A DNA stretch of 64,000 nucleotides from Pedosphaera parvula Ellin514. GTDB lineage: Bacteria > Verrucomicrobiota > Verrucomicrobiia > Limisphaerales > Pedosphaeraceae. Location: the NCBI RefSeq assembly GCF_000172555.1, contig NZ_ABOX02000006.1, forward strand, positions 124,001 to 188,000, read 5' to 3'. Below, piece by piece: positions 26,617-36,905 of the stretch. The notes beneath the pieces were generated by a model that saw nothing but the letters and a program-made list of their open reading frames with translations, did not search any database and had not been told where the DNA came from. The stretch's first letter is position 1. Every line of letters starts with the position of its first letter. Both the position numbers and the translations under genes were made by a program.

Positions 26617-29283
26617 ATGAGCAGCACTCAAAAAATCTTGGTCGCGGATGACAGTTTGACCATCCGCAAGCTCGTCGAAGGTGTCCTCACCAAGGACGGC
26701 TATGAAGTGGTTACCGCTGTGAGTGGGGCAGATTGTCTGGCGAAAGCTGTATCCGAAAAGCCAACTCTCATCCTGCTTGACTATATTTTGCCCGATATGC
26801 AGGGCACAGAGGTTTGTCGAAGCCTTATTAATTCGCCCGATACTTGGGAAATTCCGGTGCTGATGATGAGCAGCAATGGAACGGCCATTCGGCAGCTCTA
26901 TCAGGACCTTAATAACGTTGCAGATTATTTGACCAAACCTTTTGCGCCGAGTGTTCTCAAAGCGGTGATTGGGCAGCTCCTGCGTAAGGAAATGCCTGCT
27001 GAGCACGGTGAAACCTCGACCAGGCAAACCACTGCTCAGAGCGAGCCTCCGGCAGTAGCGCCTCAAGTTGAGAATGCTGTTCCCTCAGCCTTCATGGACA
27101 AAGTTACCCGCCTTTTGAGCCTGATGGAGAATGCTCCTGCGGTAGCCGCTTCCGTTGAAAAGGTGGAGAAGGTGGCCCCGGAAAAGGAGCCAGCTCCCGC
27201 CGCCCAAGTGCGAAAAACCAAATCACGGCGCCCTGCCAAAAAAGTTTCTATTACTCCTATTGGTGGGGATGCGTTGCTCCGGAAACTCAAGCTTGCCGTG
27301 CAAAAACACCTGCGGCCGCTCATCAGGCAGATTCCAGAGTGGGAGGCGTCTCGTGGGAATGGGAACGCAGAAGATTACTTTCTTCATCGCCTGCTTGCAA
27401 AAGCCGTCCTTCAGGATTTGAGCGCGGATGTATTGCGAGCTACTGGAGCCCTGTCAAATACCGATGGAGCCTGGCGTTGTCCATCTGCTCTGGTGACACT
27501 TGATGCAGGACTCCGGCACGTTCATGCCAGCCGCGCCACTGGCGAACTGCGTATCGAGATGGGGGAGGAAACGGTGTTGGCATACTTTGAAAACGGCAAG
27601 GCGTTACTGTTGACCACCAACCACCCGCGTCAATATTGTGCCGGTGCCGCATATGATTTTCAGTCGTTGCCGCACGCGGCCATTACCGAGGCTGTCAAGG
27701 CACAGGAGGAGCAGGGTTTGCCATTCTTCGTTTCGCTTCAAGCTGGCGGACATTTGCCACAGGGGACCCCGGTTGACGAACTTTTACGCGCCCAAGGCGA
27801 GAAATGCCTGGCTCGTGCCTTTCAATCCCGTGAATCGCTCATAACTTTTCTTCCCCTCGCTCAGCTTCCTCCCATGGCGCTTGCGCATCGTCTCGATGTG
27901 CCGATCACCGAGTTATTACTTGCTTGCTATCGCTCGGTAGATGATTGGTTCATCATAGATAAGGCATTACCTGAGAAGAATACCATCCTCGTATCCTCCG
28001 TTGAATCAGGAAGTGAGCACAGTAATCTGCCCCTGAACGACGAAGAGTCATGCATATTGGAAGCGATTCGCCCGGGGCGCACGATCATCGAACTCACCGA
28101 AGGAAGCAAGCTCAAGCCATTTGAAGTTTACCACATTCTCTTCTGCCTTTTGAAGCTTGGACTTATCCGTTCTGCGCAGAATAGTGCCCCGGGAACGGAA
28201 AAAGTAGCTTCGTTGCCCTCGCCAAGTGAGAGTGAGGACGCCAGGTTGAACGAGCAAACGAGTTCGGTTTTGGACAATGGCAATTCAGAATCTTCCATGA
28301 CGGAGGCTGTTCCTTCGAGCCCGGTTGCCGTTTCGAATGAACATGACGCTTCGCAGCGCTTATCAGAATTGAGTGAGGTTTTGAAAAATTTGTCGCCGGT
28401 TACGGAAGAACAAACTTCCTTCTCCGGCCACACCCATCTCGAGACAAAGTCCCCCAAGATGGATGCTGTTCCCTCGTGCCAGGTTACAGTTCCAAATGAA
28501 CATGACGCTGCCCAGGTCTTATCCGAGGTGAGTGAGCTTGCGGAGAATTCATCGCCCGTTGCGGAAGAACAAACTTCCTCCTCAAGCCATGCACATCCCG
28601 AGAAAGAGTCCCCCAAGACGGATGCTGATCCTTCGAGCCCGGTTGCAGTTCCAAATGAACATGAGACTGCCCAGGTCTTATCCGAGGTGAGTGAGCTTGC
28701 GGAGAATTCATCGCCGGTTACGGAAGAACAAACTTCTTCCTCGATCCACGCCCATCTCGAGACAGAATCCCCCAAGACGGATGCTGATCTTTCGAGCTCG
28801 GTTGCCGCTTTGGATGAACAAGACGCTGCCCAGGTCTTATCCGAGGTGAGTGAGCTTGCGGAGAATTCATCGCCCGTTGCGGAAGAACAAACTTCCTCCT
28901 CCGGCCATGCACGTCCCGAGACGGAGTCCCCCAAGACAGATGCTGTTCCCTCGATCCCGGTTGCCGGTTCATATGAACAAGACGCTGCCGAGATATTATC
29001 CGAAGTAAGTGAGCTCGTGAAGAAATCGTCGCCGGTTGCGCAGGAAAAAACCTCCTCTTTTGGCCGCGAACATCTTGTTTCTTCTGCTCCGAATATGGTC
29101 GCCGCTTCAGAGGGCCATGATGTGTTTCAACGCCTGTCTGTAGTGAGCAATCATGATTTGAAGGATTCTTCTACTTCAACCCGTCCTGAGAACGATTTGA
29201 CTTGCCCCAGCGATGAACATGCGGGTCATGGCTCCTCAGTCATTCCCTTTCCTGGTTTTAGGCGGTCAGATCTTTCCGCATAA
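26617..29283 (+). CDS. Response regulator with PATAN (DUF4388) domain and repetitive tail
   Basis: An 888-residue protein. Residues 1-125 are a CheY-like receiver (D11/D12, phosphoacceptor D55 in LLDYILPD, TKPFAPS with the conserved Lys). After a Lys/Arg/Ala linker, residues ~215-500 contain a PATAN/DUF4388-like region (ATGELRIEMGEETVLAYFENGKALLL) and a winged-helix-like end (ILEAIRPGRTIIELTEG). Such REC-PATAN proteins in cyanobacteria steer type IV pilus motility. Residues ~560-830 are five tandem 53-residue acidic Ser/Glu/Pro repeats (LSEVSELAENSSPVAEEQTS), probably disordered. It is the first gene of the chemosensory operon; AGGAGG lies 13 bases before the ATG. Confidence 0.85.
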   Translation: MSSTQKILVADDSLTIRKLVEGVLTKDGYEVVTAVSGADCLAKAVSEKPTLILLDYILPDMQGTEVCRSLINSPDTWEIPVLMMSSNGTAIRQLYQDLNNVADYLTKPFAPSVLKAVIGQLLRKEMPAEHGETSTRQTTAQSEPPAVAPQVENAVPSAFMDKVTRLLSLMENAPAVAASVEKVEKVAPEKEPAPAAQVRKTKSRRPAKKVSITPIGGDALLRKLKLAVQKHLRPLIRQIPEWEASRGNGNAEDYFLHRLLAKAVLQDLSADVLRATGALSNTDGAWRCPSALVTLDAGLRHVHASRATGELRIEMGEETVLAYFENGKALLLTTNHPRQYCAGAAYDFQSLPHAAITEAVKAQEEQGLPFFVSLQAGGHLPQGTPVDELLRAQGEKCLARAFQSRESLITFLPLAQLPPMALAHRLDVPITELLLACYRSVDDWFIIDKALPEKNTILVSSVESGSEHSNLPLNDEESCILEAIRPGRTIIELTEGSKLKPFEVYHILFCLLKLGLIRSAQNSAPGTEKVASLPSPSESEDARLNEQTSSVLDNGNSESSMTEAVPSSPVAVSNEHDASQRLSELSEVLKNLSPVTEEQTSFSGHTHLETKSPKMDAVPSCQVTVPNEHDAAQVLSEVSELAENSSPVAEEQTSSSSHAHPEKESPKTDADPSSPVAVPNEHETAQVLSEVSELAENSSPVTEEQTSSSIHAHLETESPKTDADLSSSVAALDEQDAAQVLSEVSELAENSSPVAEEQTSSSGHARPETESPKTDAVPSIPVAGSYEQDAAEILSEVSELVKKSSPVAQEKTSSFGREHLVSSAPNMVAASEGHDVFQRLSVVSNHDLKDSSTSTRPENDLTCPSDEHAGHGSSVIPFPGFRRSDLSA
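28306..29100 (+). repeat. Five tandem 159-bp coding repeats
   Basis: The phase mark GCTG(T/A)TC(C/T) recurs at 28306, 28465, 28624, 28783 and 28942, each exactly 159 bp apart, giving five 53-codon units. The inner copies are the most alike; the outer ones have drifted. The length is a multiple of three, so copy number can change without breaking the host gene. Confidence 0.95.
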
Positions 29284-29324
29284 AAATATTTCCCAAAGCA
29301 CCGCCTAATAATTCAGCAAAACAT

Positions 29325-29687
29325 ATGGCTAAAATTCTGATTGTTGACGACCTACCAACCGAAGTGCAACTAATGCGTTCCGCAATTGCCAGTCTTGGTC
29401 ACTCGGTTGTCGTGGCTACGGATGGCGAACAAGCTGTCGAGATGGCTCACCGCGAAAGCCCGGACTTGATGCTCCTTGATGTGGTGCTTCCCCGCATGGA
29501 TGGTTTCCAGGTCTGCCGAAAAATAAAGAAGGATCCAAATACTTCGAACATACAGGTGATCCTTATCAGTTCGAAGACCCAGGAAAGTGACAAGTTTTGG
29601 GGCCTCAAACAGGGGGCAAACGCATACATCTTCAAGCCGTTCTCGCCCCAGGAACTGGTTGACGCTGTGAAGAAAAACCTCCGCTAA
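29325..29687 (+). CDS. CheY-like single-domain response regulator
   Basis: A stand-alone 120-residue receiver: acidic pair D8/D9 in ILIVDDLP, phosphoacceptor D52 in LMLLDVVLPRMDG, Ser in ILISSKTQ, Lys in IFKPFSPQEL. The RMDGFQVCRKIKKDPNT segment resembles PilG/PilH-type and twitching-motility CheY proteins more than the flagellar CheY. It likely receives phosphate from the CheA encoded 3 kb downstream and passes it on, or drains it from CheA. It is 42 bp after the REC-PATAN gene in the same operon. Confidence 0.92.
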   Translation: MAKILIVDDLPTEVQLMRSAIASLGHSVVVATDGEQAVEMAHRESPDLMLLDVVLPRMDGFQVCRKIKKDPNTSNIQVILISSKTQESDKFWGLKQGANAYIFKPFSPQELVDAVKKNLR

Positions 29688-29770
29688 CCTTTTGTCGCTG
29701 AAAAACCGTATGAGCTTAAGATCGACGCAAAAAGAAAGTTCGGCGCAATTTTGATCTCAATGGCTTTTTA

Positions 29771-30265
29771 ATGAAAACTCTTGAACCAACAATCTCCGAG
29801 ACCGGGCACAGCATCGAATCAGAGGTGCCTTCCAGGTTTTATGCCGCCTTTTATCGTCGCTCGCAGCTTTTTGCGGTGGATGTTGAACTCGTGCGCGAAG
29901 TGTTGCCGGGGCAACCGCTTACTCGCGTGCCACGCGCCGTGGAACAAATCATCGGCGTGCTGAACCTGCGAGGCGAAATTCTCCCGGTCGTGGTTATCGA
30001 TACGCACCTTGGTCTGCCCGCCGTGGTAGATGATCCTTCGCTGCCGATCCTGGTGCTGCGCCGCGGAGATTTGCTCGTGGGATTGAGAGTCGACGCCGTG
30101 CAAGGAGCGATCAGCATTCCGACTGGTGAAATCCTTTCGCACCCAGCTTCCGGAGATAAGGGACATTTAACCGGCCTCTGGCAGCCCGAAGGTCGTCCCC
30201 CGGTAACTCTGATTGCCGCCATGAAACTTATTGAAACATTTTATCAACAGACATCAACGAACTAA
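29771..30265 (+). CDS. cheW: CheW-type coupling protein
   Basis: CheW links the receptor to CheA in chemosensory arrays. The 164-residue protein shows the CheW beta-barrel pattern: FYAAFYRRSQLFAVDVELVREVL, LTRVPRAVEQIIGVLNLRGEILPVVVID with the conserved N-x-R-G turn, and LLVGLRVDAVQGAISIPTGEI. A ~22-residue N-terminal extension precedes the barrel. It lies 83 bp after the CheY gene and 55 bp before the receptor gene. Confidence 0.92.
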   Translation: MKTLEPTISETGHSIESEVPSRFYAAFYRRSQLFAVDVELVREVLPGQPLTRVPRAVEQIIGVLNLRGEILPVVVIDTHLGLPAVVDDPSLPILVLRRGDLLVGLRVDAVQGAISIPTGEILSHPASGDKGHLTGLWQPEGRPPVTLIAAMKLIETFYQQTSTN

Positions 30266-30320
30266 AAGCATTCTCAACTTATTTAAACTACTTCCATACC
30301 TCCTCAGCCCCATTTAATCT

Positions 30321-32063
30321 ATGAAAAGCAAAACTTCGACCCAAACTACGAATCTCGCTCAGGAAAAGGCGCTCGGAGGAGGCCTGTACCTCCTGCTGGG
30401 CATCAGCCTTGCTCTCGGTATCGGGGCGGCAACCTTTACGCTTTATCAGTTCCGGCATGCCAATCAGGTTTACAGCCGGATGATCAAAGAGGACGTTGCC
30501 CGTTTGGATGAAGCCCGCCGCATGCAGGTCAATTTCCAAAAGCAGATATTCGAATGGAAGAACGTCCTTCTGCATGGACACAAGTCCGAGGACTACCTTG
30601 CATATACCAAGAGCTTCTTCGCCAATGAAAAAGCCGTTAAAGATGCAGGTGTGGGCCTGCTTAAGGCCGAAGAGCCCGGTTCCCCGGTGGCCGAGGCGCT
30701 TAAAAAATTCACTGAAGCTCATCGGCAGGTGGCGGAGCGGTATCGCCAGGCATTGGATTTCTACAATGCACATGAGCAGGACGGCATCGCTGCCGATGCT
30801 ACTTTCGAAAACATAAATCGCCCGCCGATGCTCATGCTCGACGAAGCGGTCAAGGCGTATAGCAATCGCTTGATTTCAGAATCCGCCACTCAAATGGACA
30901 CCGCCAGCAAAAGCCAGGTGTTCGTCATTATCATTCTGCTGGCAGTTTGTGGCGCCGGTATTCTATTGTTCAACTACCTTGCAAAATTCGTTAGGAATTT
31001 CAACGCCCTGATCCATTCACAGCTCTCGGCCAAGGCTGAGATCGAGACGCACAACCAGCGGCTGCAGGAACAGATTCGCGATTTGCTAAGAATCGTGGCT
31101 GACGCTTCCGATGGTGATCTTACAGTGCGCGCCGCTGTCACTGAAGGCGCCATGGGCAATGTGGCTGACGCGGTGAACCTGATGTTAGAGAATGTTGGCG
31201 GTTTGCTGAAGGAAGTTCAAGCGGCTGCCGGACGTGTGGCCACCTCGGCGAATGATATTCAGATTTCTTCAGAACAACTCTCCGAGGGTTCAGTGAAGCA
31301 ATCGGGTGAGATTATCAACACCACCTCCGCAGTGCAGGAAATGGCTGCGAACATTGAATCGGTTTCCAACAACGCCGCCGCCGCTGCAGAAACCGCGCAT
31401 CGAGCCCGGGAAGCAGCTGAGGTCGGTGCCAAAGCCGTGCAACAAGTCATGGAAGGCATGGACCGAATCCGCCAGAACGTGCAGGCGGGTGCAAAGAAGA
31501 TTAAACGCCTCGGTGAGCGCTCCATGGAGATTTCGACCATTGTAAATACGATCGGCCAGATTTCCGCGCAGACGGACATGCTCGCGCTGAACGCCGCCAT
31601 CGAAGCTGCTCGAGCTGGTGAGAACGGGCGCGGGTTCACCGTCGTTGCAGAAGAAGTACGCAAGCTGGCAGAACGCACGGCGGCTGCCACGAAGGAAATC
31701 GAGAAACTCATTGCCGGCATCCAGGCTGAGACCAATGAATCCGTGTCTGTCATGGAACAGCAAACGGCTGAGGTGGAAGCGGAAAGCAGGGTCGTCGAAA
31801 GCACTGGTGGTGAACTGAGTCGAATTCACGAATCCTCCATCCAATCTTCTGAGTTGATTCGTGAAATTGATCAGGCTGCCAAACAACAGGTGCGTGGCGC
31901 CGTGGGAGTTGTGAAGGCGATGGAAACCGTTTCAGCGATTGCTCAACAAGCTCAAGCTGGCGCGAGTCAGACGAAGCTAGCCACGGAATCTCTGGCTGCT
32001 CTTTCAAGCGAGTTGCTCGAAAGCTTGAGCAAATTCAAGATCGCGACAAACGGCTCCAACTAA
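30321..32063 (+). CDS. Methyl-accepting chemotaxis protein
   Basis: A 580-residue receptor. TM1 is [20 protein letters not shown] (~17-37), then a ~160-residue helical periplasmic sensor, then TM2 ([20 protein letters not shown], ~198-218). A HAMP-like region ([17 protein letters not shown]) and a long cytoplasmic coiled coil follow. The signalling tip is [24 protein letters not shown] followed by [20 protein letters not shown]; the usual TNLLALNAA reads TDMLALNAA. Gln/Glu pairs fit for methylation are present, although no cheR lies nearby. The C-terminus lacks an NWETF-type pentapeptide. The ligand is unknown. Confidence 0.93.
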   Translation: MKSKTSTQTTNLAQEKALGGGLYLLLGISLALGIGAATFTLYQFRHANQVYSRMIKEDVARLDEARRMQVNFQKQIFEWKNVLLHGHKSEDYLAYTKSFFANEKAVKDAGVGLLKAEEPGSPVAEALKKFTEAHRQVAERYRQALDFYNAHEQDGIAADATFENINRPPMLMLDEAVKAYSNRLISESATQMDTASKSQVFVIIILLAVCGAGILLFNYLAKFVRNFNALIHSQLSAKAEIETHNQRLQEQIRDLLRIVADASDGDLTVRAAVTEGAMGNVADAVNLMLENVGGLLKEVQAAAGRVATSANDIQISSEQLSEGSVKQSGEIINTTSAVQEMAANIESVSNNAAAAAETAHRAREAAEVGAKAVQQVMEGMDRIRQNVQAGAKKIKRLGERSMEISTIVNTIGQISAQTDMLALNAAIEAARAGENGRGFTVVAEEVRKLAERTAAATKEIEKLIAGIQAETNESVSVMEQQTAEVEAESRVVESTGGELSRIHESSIQSSELIREIDQAAKQQVRGAVGVVKAMETVSAIAQQAQAGASQTKLATESLAALSSELLESLSKFKIATNGSN

Positions 32064-32418
32064 GCGTCGAACCAGTCGTTTCAACAACGCCAGACCATGC
32101 ATTCAACTCTAAATAATCCCCGGACGGATCTGGAAAGCATGGCTGGCGTTGAACGGCGGGTTGTTCGGGTTGGTTCAGTCCTGATTCAACGTGCAACCTG
32201 GCATGGTCGATGCAAATCTTTCGTAAACAGAAGCCGGTCCTGGTCATCGACGATGTCATCCTTTTTTCACCGGGCTGCACACTGCCGGGCAGGGGAATTC
32301 CAATGTTCGCCTCTGCTTGTAGCGGCACGTGTTACGCGTTGGCTCGGGGATTCCTTTAAACGTCCTCAGCCGGTCGCATTACAATTTACCAAAACCAGTT
32401 GTCCACTTTCCTCTTTTC
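32064..32418 (+). other. Intergenic region between receptor and cheA
   Basis: A 355-bp gap inside the operon. It contains a 49-codon frame (32210-32359) starting MQIFRKQKPVLVIDDV, which resembles the first strand and acidic pair of a receiver domain and then degenerates. I see no terminator or promoter motif I would trust. Confidence 0.4.
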
Positions 32419-35400
32419 ATGAGCACTCCTTTGCATGACATGCCCGAGTTGCGGGCGAGCTTTGAGGCCGATACAGGCACGCTGATGGAGCTTGCCAGTG
32501 AGCAATTGGCTGCCCTCGACAGGGCTGAGCCTAATTACTCTATCACGCCGTCGTTACGCAATACCATTCACTCCCTCCGTGGCGCGGCGGCCATGGTTGG
32601 AGCCCAACCACTCTCGTCGATTCTCGAAGATTATGAGCGCCTGCTGGAAGTCGCGGACAGTTTCAAACTAACCGCCCGGGAAAAGGCTCAGCAGGCCTAC
32701 TCTTTTTTGCGCAACAAGCTTCAGCATCTCCGCACCGCCATTCAAGAAACACTGGCTGGCCATACGGAGAAAGCCAGATCTTGTTACGAAATCATGCACG
32801 GGGAAGTTCTCGCCACGTGGGGTGAATATTTCTATCCTTCATCCAGAGAGGACAACGACAGTTCGCTTCGCGGGAAACACGAACGAAAGATTATCCAGAA
32901 AACTCCACGAAATACTCCCAAGGCAACTTCCTCTGACAAGCAACCGGCGGAATCTGAAGATGTCGCACGCCAGTTTCTTAGCAGCCTTGGCGTCGCTGGA
33001 CCCGCACCTAAGTCTGCACCTAAAGTTGCACCTGAACCCGCACCCGCACCTAAGGTCGCTGCACCTGAACCCGCACCCGCACCTAAGGTCGCTGCATCTG
33101 CGCCTGCACCTGCAGTCGCACCGGTGAAGGCAGAACCCGTTGCCCCAGTGGAACAGGTGGATCCGGAAATGCTTTCGTATTTTGTTCTTGAGACTACTGA
33201 AAGCCTGACTGAAATGGAGGCGCTTTTATTTGAGTGGGAAAAGACTCCTTCAGATCCCAGGATACATCAATCAGTATTCCGCCTTGCTCACACCATCAAA
33301 GGCGCTGCCAACAGTGTGGGGCTTGTGCGCATCGGTCAGTTGTTCCACGATTTGGAGGATCTGCTCGACACCCGCGTGGCGGGACGAGCCTTCGCCCGCC
33401 TGGACGAACTAATTCAACTTATCTTTGACGTTTCGGACACGGTCAAAGGTCTGGTTCGGGAAGCTCAGACTGGCGTTGCTGATGCCGTGATAGCGACTCG
33501 TGTTGTCGAGCTCGGCAGGCGGTTTCATGAAATGGCAAACGCTCCAGCTGCATCTGCCAAAGTGGAGCCTGCCAATGTTGCTGTTGTCGCGACTCCTCAA
33601 ACCACGCCCACCATCACTATCTCAACTGCAGATCGGAAGGATGCTTCGCTGGCTGTTGGAGGTGTTGAAACGCTGCGGAAGGACGCAGGTTCCCGTCCGG
33701 AATTGTCGGCGCCCGTCGTGACCGAAGCTGTCAAGGAATCAGCCGAGACCAAAATCGAAGCTGCAGACAAAACCGAGAACCAGGAGAGTCAGACGATCCG
33801 CGTTGACTCCGACCGATTGGACTTGTTGATGAATTTGATTGGCGAATTGGTCATCAGTCGCTCCCGTCTTGAAAGAAAGCTCGCAGATATTTCCCAGTTG
33901 AAAGAGGAAATGTTCCTTGGCAAGACCCGCTTGTTCCACGCCATTACCGACTTTCAAACCGGGTACGAGTACTCACAGCCTGGGGTCGAGCGCAGGTCCC
34001 TGGCGGCAGGTGCCGACAATTCCAGCGCTGCTGGTTTTAATGAAAATTCTGGAAGTAATAAGGGCCGTGTGTCGAGTGGTCCCGCAGGTTTTTCGGAGTT
34101 GGAGTTCGACCAATACAATGATTTCAACATTCTCGCCAGAACCTTGATGGAAATCGGCACAGATACCGGTGAAATCTTTAGCCAGCTAAACGGCTTCTTC
34201 GATGCATTCGGCGAGGAAACAGAGCAGTTCAGCAAGATTACTTCGCGGTTACAGGACGAAATCACACGTGTGAGGATGATGCCCTTGACCGTGCTTTTCC
34301 AACGGTTGAAGCGTTCAGCCCGCGATGCCGCACGAAAGGAAAGAAAGGAAATTGATTTCGTAAGCATTGATAACGATGCCCGCCTGGATAAACTCATTCT
34401 CGACCAACTCTACACGCCTTTGCTTCACATTGTGCGCAATGCAGTCTCTCATGGTTTGGAATCGAAAGAACGCCGTGAGAAGGCCGGTAAAAATGTTGAG
34501 GGACGGATTAGTCTGCAAGCTTCGTGCGTGGCCAACCAGGTGGTTATCGAAGTCAGTGATGATGGCCGGGGACTGGACCTGGCTGCCATCCGTACAGTTG
34601 CCATCCAGCGCGGACTGCTCCGCGCTGATTCTGAGGTGAATGATGAAATGCTCACTCAGTTTATTTTTGAATCGCGCTTTTCGACTGCGTCAAGTGTAAC
34701 TGACGTTTCGGGCCGCGGAGTCGGATTGGATGTAGTGCGGCAGGAAATCTCCCGGCTGGGTGGGACAATTCATGTGCGTTCCGTGATCGGTGAGGGCTGC
34801 ACCTTCGTTATTCATCTGCCACTCACCCTTGCCATCAATCAGGCGATGTTCATCACCGCTGGCACCGAAACTTGTGCCTTGCCTCTAAACTTTGTTGAGC
34901 GCGTTCTGGACGTGGGGACACGGAGCGTAAGCATGTCCGGAACCCAGGAATTGGTGGAGACCCAGGATGGCTTGGTGCCATTGGTTCGATTACACCGGTT
35001 GTTAAAGGTCTCGAGGAATAGCCACACCGATGGAGCGCTTGTGCTCGCACGGGTTGCTGATCGGCGGGTCGCCATAGCTGTGGATCGGGTATTGCGCAGG
35101 CAGGATATAGTTGTGAAACCGCTTGGCCCTCTCTTGCAGGGGCACCCTCTGTTTTCAGGGGCGACCCTTGCTGGTGATGGACGGGTTGTAATGATTGTAG
35201 ATTTGCCGAGATTGCTGCAAGCCCAACAAACATTTGCATCGCAGACCACCACTTCCATTGAAGAGAAACAGCCGGTGTTCGAGGCCAAGCCCTCAACCCG
35301 CCCGACAATTCTCGTCGTCGATGATTCACTGAGTGTTCGTAAGGTGATTGAGAAACATCTGAAAGCACTTCACTTCAACGTGGAGTTGGCCATCGACGGT

Positions 35401-35673
35401 CTCGATGCGCTCGAGAAGCTTCGTAACGTGCCCGTGTCACTGGTCCTTACGGATCTCGAAATGCCAAGAATGCATGGCTTCGAACTGATCGCGGAAATAC
35501 GACGCCATGAGAGCTTCCACGCCGTACCGGTAATAGTTGTCACCTCCCGCGATGCCGAGAAGCATCGGTTGCACGCCGCTTCACTGGGTGCAAACGATTA
35601 TATCATCAAGCCATTTTCCCGGGAGCAATTAGCTGAGCGCATTGATCACTATCTTTCTATTGAGCATAGCTAG
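32419..35673 (+). CDS. cheA: Hybrid CheA histidine kinase with two HPt domains and a C-terminal receiver
   Basis: A 1084-residue kinase from ATG 32419; the open frame extends to 32329. HPt 1 (~8-110) has His51 in TIHSLRGAAAMVG. After a charged and Ala/Pro linker, HPt 2 (~240-350) has His291 in LAHTIKGAANSVG. Next come the dimerisation helices (RVDSDRLDLLMNLIGELVIS), an unusually long Gly/Ser insertion near 520-560, the HATPase (HIVRNAVSHG, VSDDGRGLDL, GRGVGLDVV), a CheW-like domain, and a receiver with D1012 in LVLTDLEMP. The layout matches ChpA/FrzE-type kinases of pilus or gliding systems. It autophosphorylates, then passes phosphate to its own receiver, the CheY, the REC-PATAN protein and CheB. 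Confidence 0.95.
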   Translation: MSTPLHDMPELRASFEADTGTLMELASEQLAALDRAEPNYSITPSLRNTIHSLRGAAAMVGAQPLSSILEDYERLLEVADSFKLTAREKAQQAYSFLRNKLQHLRTAIQETLAGHTEKARSCYEIMHGEVLATWGEYFYPSSREDNDSSLRGKHERKIIQKTPRNTPKATSSDKQPAESEDVARQFLSSLGVAGPAPKSAPKVAPEPAPAPKVAAPEPAPAPKVAASAPAPAVAPVKAEPVAPVEQVDPEMLSYFVLETTESLTEMEALLFEWEKTPSDPRIHQSVFRLAHTIKGAANSVGLVRIGQLFHDLEDLLDTRVAGRAFARLDELIQLIFDVSDTVKGLVREAQTGVADAVIATRVVELGRRFHEMANAPAASAKVEPANVAVVATPQTTPTITISTADRKDASLAVGGVETLRKDAGSRPELSAPVVTEAVKESAETKIEAADKTENQESQTIRVDSDRLDLLMNLIGELVISRSRLERKLADISQLKEEMFLGKTRLFHAITDFQTGYEYSQPGVERRSLAAGADNSSAAGFNENSGSNKGRVSSGPAGFSELEFDQYNDFNILARTLMEIGTDTGEIFSQLNGFFDAFGEETEQFSKITSRLQDEITRVRMMPLTVLFQRLKRSARDAARKERKEIDFVSIDNDARLDKLILDQLYTPLLHIVRNAVSHGLESKERREKAGKNVEGRISLQASCVANQVVIEVSDDGRGLDLAAIRTVAIQRGLLRADSEVNDEMLTQFIFESRFSTASSVTDVSGRGVGLDVVRQEISRLGGTIHVRSVIGEGCTFVIHLPLTLAINQAMFITAGTETCALPLNFVERVLDVGTRSVSMSGTQELVETQDGLVPLVRLHRLLKVSRNSHTDGALVLARVADRRVAIAVDRVLRRQDIVVKPLGPLLQGHPLFSGATLAGDGRVVMIVDLPRLLQAQQTFASQTTTSIEEKQPVFEAKPSTRPTILVVDDSLSVRKVIEKHLKALHFNVELAIDGLDALEKLRNVPVSLVLTDLEMPRMHGFELIAEIRRHESFHAVPVIVVTSRDAEKHRLHAASLGANDYIIKPFSREQLAERIDHYLSIEHS
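33028..33093 (+). repeat. Perfect tandem 33-bp duplication in cheA linker
   Basis: Bases 33028-33060 and 33061-33093 are identical. They encode APEPAPAPKVA twice in the Pro/Ala linker before the second HPt domain. Further degenerate copies flank them. The exact identity points to a recent slippage event that only changes linker length. Confidence 0.95.
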
Positions 35674-35684
35674 ACACTAGATCT

Positions 35685-36905
35685 ATGGAATCGCCAGATT
35701 TGAGCCCCTCGTCCTCATCAGCCGCACCGAACCCGGGCATGTCTGCGAATGGCCACCTGCCAACAGCAGACTCTCGCATCCGCGTGCTGGTGGTTGACGA
35801 TTCCTATTTTATGCAACGCCGGCTGGCTGAAATTCTGCACGGCGCACCGGATCTGAGAGTTGTTGGTTATGCGGATAACGGCGCTGAAGCCATTCGATTG
35901 GCCGAGAAGTTGTCTCCCGATGTGATTACCATGGACATAAACATGTCCCAAATGGATGGCCTGCAAGCGATTGATTATATCATGCGCTCCAATCCGCGCC
36001 CGATTGTCATCATCAGTGCCTATACCCAAAAAGGCAGCCGGGCTGCATTTTACGGCCTTGATATTGGGGTAATCGATATCATCGAAAAACCCTCTTCCTG
36101 CGGCTCTACTTCAGACTTGCTGCACTGTACGAGTGAAATCATCAACAAGGTGCGCATGGCTGCGGGTGTTCGCCTGGCATCCAGGTTGCACCGCCTGTCG
36201 GAAGAAGGAACAGTCCCCCCCCTGGATGCGTGCGCGTCTGAGCGGCAGAATCAGATGGAGTGCGCATTGCTTCAGAACCTGCCGGATGGTTTCCCTCAAG
36301 TGATCGCAATGGGTGCATCCACCGGAGGACCCACGGTCCTTCAGAAATTGTTGGGGGCAGTGCCGCAGGAAGCTTTTCCGCCAGTTGTCATCGTACAGCA
36401 TTTGCCCGAGAAGTTTAATCGCGAACTGGCCGAGCACCTCAATGCAGTAAGTTCGCTTGAGGTCGTCGAGGCAAGGGAAGGGCAACATCTAACAAATGGT
36501 ACCGTATATATCGCTCCGGGCAGCTCCTATCTCCAGATCAACGCCCATGGTTGCCTGACAATGAATGAGGGGCCGCGCGTGAATTATCGTAAACCCTCGA
36601 TTGATGTCTTATTTAATTCATTGGCCCGCCACCACGGATCTCAGGTGATGGCTTTCGTCCTGAGCGGCATGGGAGAGGACGGCGCTGTCGGCGCCTTGGC
36701 CATTAAGCGCGCTGGAGGAGCCGTCATCGCCCAGGATGAGGCGAGCAGTATTGTTTTCAGCATGCCGGAAGCCGCGATCAAGGCCGGTGGGGTGGACCAG
36801 GTCCTTTCAGTTGAACGCATGGAACGATTGCTTTTACAACTTGGCCGGAAAGCTGCTTCCTCTGCCTCGAGGCCTCCTGCCTATAACCGTTTGTTGCAAA
36901 ATTGA
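35685..36905 (+). CDS. cheB: CheB-type receptor methylesterase/deamidase
   Basis: CheB removes methyl groups from, or deamidates, chemoreceptors. Residues ~32-155 are the receiver (D38/D39, phosphoacceptor D84 in VITMDINMSQMDG). Residues ~205-395 are the esterase with the catalytic triad: S212 in MGASTGGP, H239 in VIVQHLPEKF, D332 in LSGMGEDGAVG. The 12-bp spacing from cheA and the TGATG overlap with the next gene show operon membership. The linker (~155-200) is longer and more Cys-rich than usual. There is no methyltransferase gene (cheR) in the window. Confidence 0.95.
   Translation: MESPDLSPSSSSAAPNPGMSANGHLPTADSRIRVLVVDDSYFMQRRLAEILHGAPDLRVVGYADNGAEAIRLAEKLSPDVITMDINMSQMDGLQAIDYIMRSNPRPIVIISAYTQKGSRAAFYGLDIGVIDIIEKPSSCGSTSDLLHCTSEIINKVRMAAGVRLASRLHRLSEEGTVPPLDACASERQNQMECALLQNLPDGFPQVIAMGASTGGPTVLQKLLGAVPQEAFPPVVIVQHLPEKFNRELAEHLNAVSSLEVVEAREGQHLTNGTVYIAPGSSYLQINAHGCLTMNEGPRVNYRKPSIDVLFNSLARHHGSQVMAFVLSGMGEDGAVGALAIKRAGGAVIAQDEASSIVFSMPEAAIKAGGVDQVLSVERMERLLLQLGRKAASSASRPPAYNRLLQN

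Noticed and set aside
28128-28934. Minus-strand 268-codon frame with internal repeats
   Set aside because: It is the mirror of the 159-bp tandem repeats of the REC-PATAN gene; its periodicity comes only from that array.
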